Part shown: piece by piece, positions 54,809-64,000 of the stretch
Numbering within the stretch: position 1 is the first letter of the stretch
How the letters are laid out: every line of letters starts with the position of its first letter
NCBI RefSeq assembly: GCF_900107725.1
Contig: NZ_FNQO01000002.1
Coordinates: 434,001-498,000 of the forward strand
DNA from: Microbulbifer marinus
GTDB taxonomy: Bacteria > Pseudomonadota > Gammaproteobacteria > Pseudomonadales > Cellvibrionaceae
DNA length: 64,000 nt
Reading direction: 5' to 3'
Program-made: the position numbers and the translations under genes
Notes under the pieces: model-generated
What the model was told of the DNA's origin: nothing
Databases searched by the model: none
What the model saw: the letters and a program-made list of their open reading frames with translations, nothing else

Positions 54809-56602
54809 TTACCTGCCTGCCTCGGCACCCATCTCTGTATCGGCATCGTAGACCGGCTTGCCCTTGTAATAGGTGCGCAGCACTTTCGCCCGGTGAATTT
54901 CCTCCACCGGTATCTGGAACAGGTTCTTGTCCAACACGATAAAATCTGCCCACTTGCCGACTTCGAGGCTGCCGGTGTCGTTTTCCAGGCGATTGGCGAA
55001 GGCCCCGTTGATGGTAAATGACTCCACCATCTGCTCCAGCGTGACGCGCTGATCGGCACCCAGCACACGCTCTGGATCATCCGCCGGCGCGTCCAGCGCG
55101 CGGCGGGTAATACCGATCTGAATACCCACCAGCGGGCTGTTGGGTTTTTCCACCGGAAAATCACTGCTCGAGGCCACGGTGATGCCGCGCTCGAACAAGC
55201 TTTTCATCGGAAACTCGCGCCCGGCCCGTTCCGGCCCCAGGTAAGGCAGTTCCAGATCCCGGTAGTAGCGCTCTTTTACAAACCAGAACGGCTGCACTAT
55301 GGCGATGGTCTTCGTCTGTTCGAAAAGATCCAGATCCCCGGTATCGACGACTTGCAGGTGGGCAATGCCATTGCGCTGGTCGGCGGGGCCATTGATATCG
55401 CGGGAGTGCGCGAAGGCATCCAGGGCCATCTTTGTCGCGGCGTCGCCAATCGCGTGTACCTGCACCTGCATTCCCCGGGCATTGGCCGCCTTGGCCAACT
55501 GGTTGATCTTCTCCTGGCTGAACAGCGGCTTGCCGCGGTAATCCGGGCGATGCAGGTACGGTTCCTTCAGAAATGCCGTCTGTCCCTCGACGACACCGTC
55601 GGCAAACATTTTTACCGAGTAAATGCGGAAATCGTCATCCTGGTATTTCAGCGAAATGGTCTTTAGTTCCTCAATCTGCGGCGGCGTCGTTTCAGCTCCT
55701 ATTTCAAAGGATGCACGCACGCGTGCCGTCAGGTCATTCAGCGCAGCCATTTTCTGGTAGGCAGCCAGTTTCGGAGCCTCGATGTCCGGCTTTATCCGCG
55801 CGTCGTGCAGCGTGGTAATGCCCCAGCGCGTGACCTGTTCCAGCACTTCGCGGATCTCCGCACGGTAATCTTCCTCGGTTTTAGGCGGGATGATTTTTTC
55901 CACCAGGGCCATGGCGCTCTGCTCTCGCAGCACGCCGATGGCGATTCCGTTTTCATCCGTCTCGATGACGCCACCCTCGGGTTCGGGCGTGTCGCTGTTG
56001 ATTCCGGCTGCGGCCAGAGCCTCGGAATTGGTCCAGATGCTGTGGTGATCGCTGGAAAACAGGACGATGGGGATAAGGTCGTTGACCTGGTCCAGCTGAT
56101 CCTTGTGCGGCGGCTGCTCGGCAAATACCGTATTGTCCCAACCTTTGCCGACGATCACCTGGCGATCCGGATTGGCGCGGATAAATTCCGCCACCGCATC
56201 CTGATAATCGCGGATGCTCCTGCCACCATACAGATCGACCATATTGCCGAGGCCGCGTACATGCATATGCGCGTCGACAAAGCCGGGCAGTACCAGCCGG
56301 CCCGCCAGATCCTCCACCCGGGTGTCGGGACCGACATAGGCGTCGGCGCCGCTGTCACCACCCACGTAGACGATGCGGCCTTCGTGCACGGCCATCGCCT
56401 GGGCAATGCGCTTGTCCTGGTCGACGGTGTAGATGTAACCGTTTTTCAGTACCAGCTGCGCCGGCAGTTGTGACTTTTCGTCAGCCGCCGGTGGCTCTTT
56501 TTCCTTCTTGGGCGTGGGTGGTGGCTCGTCACGGCCGCATCCCGCCAGCAGTATCAGCAGAACACTCAGGGCCCAGATCCATCTCATCGGGCGCATTCCC
56601 AT
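54809..56602 (-). CDS. YtcJ-like lipoprotein amidohydrolase
   Basis: The protein has about 597 residues and a lipoprotein signal ending LILLAGC. The amidohydrolase barrel carries the metal-binding FVDAHMHV, and later VQVHAIGDAA and SSSDFPVE, with ending GKWADFIVLDKN, the pattern of the YtcJ/Amidohydrolase_3 family. Such enzymes hydrolyse amides or lactams of unknown identity; here it faces the periplasm. ATGs at 56602, 56596 and 56587 are all possible starts; the first has GAGGG nine bases upstream. Confidence 0.85.
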   Translation of the reverse strand: MGMRPMRWIWALSVLLILLAGCGRDEPPPTPKKEKEPPAADEKSQLPAQLVLKNGYIYTVDQDKRIAQAMAVHEGRIVYVGGDSGADAYVGPDTRVEDLAGRLVLPGFVDAHMHVRGLGNMVDLYGGRSIRDYQDAVAEFIRANPDRQVIVGKGWDNTVFAEQPPHKDQLDQVNDLIPIVLFSSDHHSIWTNSEALAAAGINSDTPEPEGGVIETDENGIAIGVLREQSAMALVEKIIPPKTEEDYRAEIREVLEQVTRWGITTLHDARIKPDIEAPKLAAYQKMAALNDLTARVRASFEIGAETTPPQIEELKTISLKYQDDDFRIYSVKMFADGVVEGQTAFLKEPYLHRPDYRGKPLFSQEKINQLAKAANARGMQVQVHAIGDAATKMALDAFAHSRDINGPADQRNGIAHLQVVDTGDLDLFEQTKTIAIVQPFWFVKERYYRDLELPYLGPERAGREFPMKSLFERGITVASSSDFPVEKPNSPLVGIQIGITRRALDAPADDPERVLGADQRVTLEQMVESFTINGAFANRLENDTGSLEVGKWADFIVLDKNLFQIPVEEIHRAKVLRTYYKGKPVYDADTEMGAEAGR

Positions 56603-56775
56603 TTCCCAATCCCTCACAAGTACCGTCACGCGCAAAGTCCTGCGCCTACCGATAGGCGCGGCAACTGGCCAAGTATAGGAGAGGGCAGGGCCTCGACCGG
56701 GATGGACTGCCAGTGCTCAACTGGGCGGCCCTTTGTAGTCGGCGGGATTGTGGGGAGGACTCGAGCGCCCGTCGA

Positions 56776-57591
56776 TCAGCGCTGGCAGCGGCTGCAGAAA
56801 AAGGTACTGCGCTGGCCCAGTACCAGATCGCGTACCGGACGCCCACAGGTGCGGCAGGGCTCGCCGGCACGGCCATAGACGTTCAGTCGCTGGGCGAAGT
56901 AGCCGGGCTTGCCGTCGCCACCGACAAAGTCCCGCAGGGTAGTACCACCCTGGGCAATGGAACGCTCCAGCACGGTCTTGATCGCCTCGGCGAGGCGCCG
57001 GTAGCGTGCGCGGGAGATGGAGCCGGCCTCTCGGTCGGGGCGTATGCCGGCGAGAAACAACGACTCGCTGGCGTAGATATTGCCGACACCGACGACGATG
57101 CGTCCGTCCATAACGAAGGTTTTCACCGACTGCCGGCGTCGGCGAGATGCCGTAAACAGGTAGTCGCCATCAAACTCATCCGACAGCGGCTCCGGGCCGA
57201 GATGGCTGAGCAGGTCGTGAGCGACGGGATCTTCAGTCGTCCACAGCAGGGCGCCGAACCGGCGCGGATCGTGATAGCGCAGGATCAAACCACTATCCAG
57301 CACCCAGTCGATATGGTCGTGCTTCTGCACCGGCACGTCCGCCTCGACCAGGCGCAGGCTGCCGGACATCCCCAGGTGCCAGATGGCACAGCCACGATCG
57401 GTGTGCACCAGCAGGTACTTGGCGCGCCGCTCCAGGCGCAGGATCCTGGCACCGGCGACATGTTTTTCAAAATCCAAATCCACCGGCCAGCGCAGCCGGC
57501 GCTGGCGCACCCGCGCCGAGCGCACGACATGGCCTTCCAGGTGTGGCGCCAGGCCGCGGCGGGTAGTCTCTACTTCGGGTAATTCGGGCAT
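56776..57591 (-). CDS. mutM: Formamidopyrimidine-DNA glycosylase
   Basis: The 271-residue repair enzyme excises 8-oxoguanine and formamidopyrimidines. It starts [14 protein letters not shown] with P2 the catalytic nucleophile and E3 general acid. [17 protein letters not shown] is the helix-two-turn-helix part and CRTCG with FFCSRCQR the C-terminal zinc finger. Longer starts upstream are not possible because P2 must be the N-terminus after methionine removal. Confidence 0.97.
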   Translation of the reverse strand: MPELPEVETTRRGLAPHLEGHVVRSARVRQRRLRWPVDLDFEKHVAGARILRLERRAKYLLVHTDRGCAIWHLGMSGSLRLVEADVPVQKHDHIDWVLDSGLILRYHDPRRFGALLWTTEDPVAHDLLSHLGPEPLSDEFDGDYLFTASRRRRQSVKTFVMDGRIVVGVGNIYASESLFLAGIRPDREAGSISRARYRRLAEAIKTVLERSIAQGGTTLRDFVGGDGKPGYFAQRLNVYGRAGEPCRTCGRPVRDLVLGQRSTFFCSRCQR

Positions 57592-57651
57592 TCTTATCGC
57601 CAGCGCCTCATCGCTTGCGCTATACAGTAACGACTCGCAAATCCTGCGCAC

Positions 57652-57680
57652 AAAAAAGCCCGGTAAAAACCGGGCTTTTT
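57652..57680 (-). terminator. Rho-independent terminator of rpmB-rpmG
   Basis: AAAGCCCGGT and ACCGGGCTTT pair around an AAAA loop, with A and T tracts on the two sides. It lies about 20 bp beyond the rpmG stop and can act in both directions. Confidence 0.9.
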
Positions 57681-57698
57681 AATGCACAGAGCGGGCAA

Positions 57699-57854
57699 TT
57701 ACTTGATCTTGCCTTCTTTGTACATTACATGCTTGCGAACAACGGGATCGTATTTTTTGATCTCCATTTTTTCCGGCATGTTGCGCTTGTTTTTGGTAGT
57801 GGTGTAGAAGTGACCAGTACCAGCACTGGAATTCAGACGAATTTTCTCACGCAT
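57699..57854 (-). CDS. rpmG: 50S ribosomal protein L33
   Basis: This 51-residue protein begins [20 protein letters not shown] and continues [17 protein letters not shown] to [11 protein letters not shown]. It is the cysteine-free form. It lies 36 bp after rpmB, the conserved pair. Confidence 0.97.
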   Translation of the reverse strand: MREKIRLNSSAGTGHFYTTTKNKRNMPEKMEIKKYDPVVRKHVMYKEGKIK

Positions 57855-57890
57855 TGTTCTGTCTCCGATCTCTCAGCGTTATGCCGCCAG

Positions 57891-58139
<249 letters not shown>

Positions 58140-58272
58140 TCAAAACTCTCGTGCCCGCCTGACTCTGGGCTGTTCCAGAGGGGGTGCGGGGACATCTATT
58201 CGGGATTCTAATCCGGTTCCTGGGCGGCGGCGGAAACTGTTCAGAATCTGGCCCGGCCGCAAAGAGCGGCGT

Positions 58273-58301
58273 TTTATACCAGAAGCGCCCATGGGGAGCA
58301 A
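58273..58301 (-). promoter_or_regulatory. Sigma-70 promoter of rpmB-rpmG
   Basis: On the minus strand TTGCTC and TATAAA are separated by exactly 17 bp, with a GC-rich discriminator after the -10, as expected for growth-rate-controlled ribosomal promoters. It lies about 145 bp before the rpmB start. Confidence 0.65.
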
Positions 58302-58351
58302 GTTTTGTACAGCAGAAATAGCGACGAAACCCCGGGTCGCCAGGGCGACCG

Positions 58352-59026
58352 CTACAGCAGCCCCCGCTCCGCAAAAGACAGTGCCGCGCCATCGCCCACG
58401 ATCATATGGTCGAGCACCTTGATATCCACGAATTGCAGTGCCTGCACCAACCGCTCGGTGATCCAGATGTCCGCCTGGCTCGGCTCGCTGACGCCGGAGG
58501 GGTGGTTGTGGGCCAGTATCACGGCCGCCGCCCCCTTCTGCAGCGCCGCCTGCACCACCTCGCGGGGATAGACCCCGGCGGCGTTCAGGGTCCCCTCAAA
58601 CAGCTCTTCGAAGGCGATCACCCGGTGCTGGCTATCCAGATAGAGGCAGCAGAAGACTTCCCGCTTGCGGTGACGCAGCTGTACGGCAAGGTAGTCGCGC
58701 ACGGCATCGGGGCTGCACAGGGCGTCGCTCGACTGCAGGGTCTCCGCCAGGTGGCGGCGCGTCATCTCCAGCACCGCCTGCAGCTGCACATACTTGGCGT
58801 CACCCAGCCCCTTGGCGCGGCAGAATTCCTTGCGGCCCGCCTCCAGCAGCGGGCGCAGGCCGCCGAAGTCCGCCAGCAGCTGGCGCGCCAGGTCCACCGC
58901 TGATACCCCCGGCAGCCCCACCCGCAGGAAGATCGCCAGCAGCTCCGCATCTGAGAGCGCCCCGGCGCCGCGCTCCAGCAGTTTCTCCCGGGGCCGCTCG
59001 GCCGCCGGCCAGTCCGTAATCCGCAT
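58352..59026 (-). CDS. radC: RadC/JAB domain protein
   Basis: The 224-residue protein has an N-terminal helix-hairpin-helix part ([25 protein letters not shown]) and a JAB1/MPN+ domain with the JAMM zinc motif in [17 protein letters not shown]. The role once given in repair is doubtful and the substrate is unknown. The ATG ([12 protein letters not shown]) has GGGAGGAAGCG just upstream; earlier in-frame starts run toward the divergent coaBC gene. Confidence 0.95.
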   Translation of the reverse strand: MRITDWPAAERPREKLLERGAGALSDAELLAIFLRVGLPGVSAVDLARQLLADFGGLRPLLEAGRKEFCRAKGLGDAKYVQLQAVLEMTRRHLAETLQSSDALCSPDAVRDYLAVQLRHRKREVFCCLYLDSQHRVIAFEELFEGTLNAAGVYPREVVQAALQKGAAAVILAHNHPSGVSEPSQADIWITERLVQALQFVDIKVLDHMIVGDGAALSFAERGLL

Positions 59027-59141
59027 CGCTTCCTCCCTGAAGTCGGTTGCCGCTACTTCTGTGAATCCGTTTGTTTGCCTTATATGAACAGGCGCAGAAA
59101 TGCTAATCTTACCCGCTCTCCCAATTTCGGAAACAGCGCCT

Positions 59142-60353
59142 ATGTCTTCCCTGGCCGACAAACGCATTCTGCTGGGCATCAGCGGCGGTATCGCCGCCTA
59201 CAAAAGTGCCGATCTGGTGCGCCGTCTCAAGGAGCGCGGCGCCGAGGTGCGCGTGGTCATGACCGCCGGCGCGCGCGAGTTCGTGCAGCCGCTGACCTAT
59301 CAGGCGCTGTCCGGCAATCCGGTCCACACCGACCTGCTGGACCCGGCGGCAGAGGCCGCCATGGGCCACATCGAGCTGGCCAAATGGGCCGAGCTGATCC
59401 TGATCGCCCCCGCCAGCGCCCAGGTGCTGGCCAAGCTGGCCTGCGGCATGGCGGACGACCTGCTCAGCACCCTGTGCCTGGCCAGTGAGGCCAGGCTGGC
59501 GCTGGCCCCGGCGATGAACCAGGCCATGTGGCGCCACGCCGCCACCGCGGCCAATGTGCGGACGCTGCGGGATCGAGGGGCGCTGCTGTGGGGGCCGGCC
59601 GGAGGCCCCCAGGCCTGCGGTGACGTCGGTCCGGGACGCATGCTGGAACCAGACGCACTGGCAACAGAAGTGGAAAATCTGTTCCGCCCACGCCAGTCCC
59701 TCGCCGGCAAGAAGGTCGCCATCACCGCCGGCCCGACCCGCGAGGCGCTGGACCCGGTTCGCTACCTGAGCAACCACAGTTCCGGCAAGATGGGCTTCGC
59801 CCTCGCCGCCGCCGCGCAGCGTGCCGGTGCCGAGGTGACGCTAATTGCCGGGCCGGTAAATCTCGCCACGCCCGCGGGTGTGAAGCGGATAGATGTGACC
59901 GGCGCGCTGGAGATGCGCGACGCCGCCGAGCGCGCGGCAGACCTGTGCGACATTTTTATCGGCGCCGCCGCGGTCGCGGACTTCCGCCCGGCGGAGGTCG
60001 CGCAACAGAAGATCAAGAAACGGGACGACAACAGTGAAGAGACGCTGGCGCTGGTGAAGAATCCCGACATAGTCGCCGGTATCGCCGCACGTAAAGAGCG
60101 GCGCCCGTTCACCGTTGGCTTTGCTGCCGAGACCGAAAAAGTCCTCAAGCATGCGCAGGGCAAGCTGGCGCGCAAGAAGCTCGATATGATCATCGCCAAC
60201 GATGTCAGCGCCGCCGACAGTGGTTTCAACAGCGACCGCAATGCCGTCACCGTGATAGATGCCGCGGGCAGCGAGGCGCTGCCGTCGGCACTGAAGACCG
60301 AACTCGCACAACAATTGATAGAGATCATCGCCGCCAAGGCGCTTAAACAATAA
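59142..60353 (+). CDS. coaBC: Bifunctional CoaBC (phosphopantothenoylcysteine synthase/decarboxylase)
   Basis: The 403-residue protein has the flavin CoaC half ([33 protein letters not shown] with the catalytic region, [10 protein letters not shown]) and the CoaB half from about residue 190 ([29 protein letters not shown] in part; [19 protein letters not shown]). It makes 4'-phosphopantetheine, the substrate of CoaD further left in the window. In pseudomonads dut follows; here algC follows after 12 bp. Confidence 0.97.
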   Translation: MSSLADKRILLGISGGIAAYKSADLVRRLKERGAEVRVVMTAGAREFVQPLTYQALSGNPVHTDLLDPAAEAAMGHIELAKWAELILIAPASAQVLAKLACGMADDLLSTLCLASEARLALAPAMNQAMWRHAATAANVRTLRDRGALLWGPAGGPQACGDVGPGRMLEPDALATEVENLFRPRQSLAGKKVAITAGPTREALDPVRYLSNHSSGKMGFALAAAAQRAGAEVTLIAGPVNLATPAGVKRIDVTGALEMRDAAERAADLCDIFIGAAAVADFRPAEVAQQKIKKRDDNSEETLALVKNPDIVAGIAARKERRPFTVGFAAETEKVLKHAQGKLARKKLDMIIANDVSAADSGFNSDRNAVTVIDAAGSEALPSALKTELAQQLIEIIAAKALKQ

Positions 60354-60365
60354 CAATACTCGCTA

Positions 60366-63661
<3,296 letters not shown>

Positions 63662-63777
63662 TTCTAGGGTCTGGCAATTGAAGGCGGCCCCGCGAATCGG
63701 TAGGATTCCGCCGCCGCAGAATAAAGGCGACAACAACAAAACCACCATCCGGCGCCCAACCGGATCAAAGGCAGTCA

Positions 63778-64000
63778 ATGAGCAGCGAAAAAATCAACCG
63801 GCGTCAACAGATACTGCAGGCTCTGGCGCATATGCTGGAGGCCAGCCCCGGCGCCCGCATTACCACCGCGGCCCTGGCCAAGGAGGTCGGCTTTTCCGAA
63901 GCGGCGCTGTACCGTCACTTCCCGAGCAAATCCAAGATGTTCGAGGGACTGATCGAGTTCATCGAGGAGACAATCTTCAGCCGCGTGGCGCTGATACTGC
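63778..64000 (+). CDS. slmA: Nucleoid occlusion factor SlmA, N-terminal part (cut by window edge)
   Basis: The first 74 residues of a TetR-family protein are visible: [20 protein letters not shown], a helix-turn-helix with [29 protein letters not shown] (in part), and [16 protein letters not shown]. SlmA binds specific chromosome sites and blocks FtsZ assembly over the nucleoid. The position after coaBC-algC-argB supports SlmA over other TetR regulators. Confidence 0.93.
   Translation, partial: MSSEKINRRQQILQALAHMLEASPGARITTAALAKEVGFSEAALYRHFPSKSKMFEGLIEFIEETIFSRVALIL

Overview
The window is ordinary, gene-dense chromosome of a high-GC gammaproteobacterium. Blocks of gene order resemble Pseudomonas: ubiE-ubiJ-ubiB-hisI-hisE-tatABC; priA-rpmE-nuclease-malic enzyme; dsbB-rsd-FKBP-algP-ABC-F; rpoH-ftsX-ftsE-ftsY-rsmD-coaD-ggt-mutM; rpmB-rpmG-radC-coaBC-algC-argB-slmA. 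Several genes usually inside these blocks in pseudomonads are absent here (argS, dut, a ferredoxin). That pattern, with two secreted alkaline phosphatases and a TonB-dependent receptor, suggests a marine Cellvibrionales-type bacterium such as Microbulbifer. The genus is an inference from gene content and style, not from a database match.

Layout. 1-5.9 kb: a lipoprotein start, MgtC-like and MscS membrane proteins, Tag glycosylase, a 29-residue membrane peptide, an SDR enzyme, a pair of striking perfect hairpins, D-aminoacyl-tRNA deacylase, a lipoprotein aminopeptidase and two small membrane proteins. 6-13 kb: a lysozyme-inhibitor-like lipoprotein, then a long minus-strand run for ubiquinone synthesis (ubiE, ubiJ, ubiB), histidine synthesis (hisI, hisE), Tat export (tatABC) and a lipase-like hydrolase. 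13-18 kb: a CHAD protein preceded by a 9-bp minisatellite, NfeD and stomatin-like membrane proteins, an AT-richer aspartyl-protease-like gene and the DEAD-box helicase DbpA.

18.2-22.6 kb is a self-contained thiamine salvage operon: a TPP riboswitch with an enlarged P3 arm, a TonB-dependent receptor, a YkoF-type thiamine-binding protein, a PnuC-family (PnuT) permease and a thiamine/choline kinase-like phosphotransferase. 22.7-25.9 kb holds two tandem PhoA-type alkaline phosphatases behind a three-repeat Pho box. 26-34.6 kb: DUF971 protein, HslUV protease, DUF2798 and SPOR proteins, PriA, ribosomal protein L31, a secreted SNase-like nuclease and malic enzyme. 34.7-42.7 kb: a Glu/Pro-rich protein, GshA, AcpH-like phosphodiesterase, DsbB, LrgAB, Rsd, an FKBP lipoprotein, the histone-H1-like AlgP and a TIGR02444 protein. 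42.7-49.8 kb: an ABC-F protein, an outer-membrane barrel with thrombospondin-3 repeats but no OmpA domain, TrmB, DUF423, RpoH, FtsX and FtsE. 49.8-64 kb: FtsY, RsmD, CoaD, gamma-glutamyltransferase, DoxX-like and SugE membrane proteins, a lipoprotein amidohydrolase, MutM, L33, L28, RadC, CoaBC, AlgC, ArgB and the start of SlmA.

Most genes are housekeeping. The least explained structure is non-coding: two hairpins at 3.5-3.7 kb that share an 18-nt loop and a 6-bp stem top but have unrelated, perfectly paired lower stems; a 175-bp nested palindrome upstream of rpmE; an 80-bp hairpin between hslV and hslU; and the minisatellite before the CHAD gene. I saw no tRNA or rRNA genes, CRISPR arrays, prophage genes or transposases.
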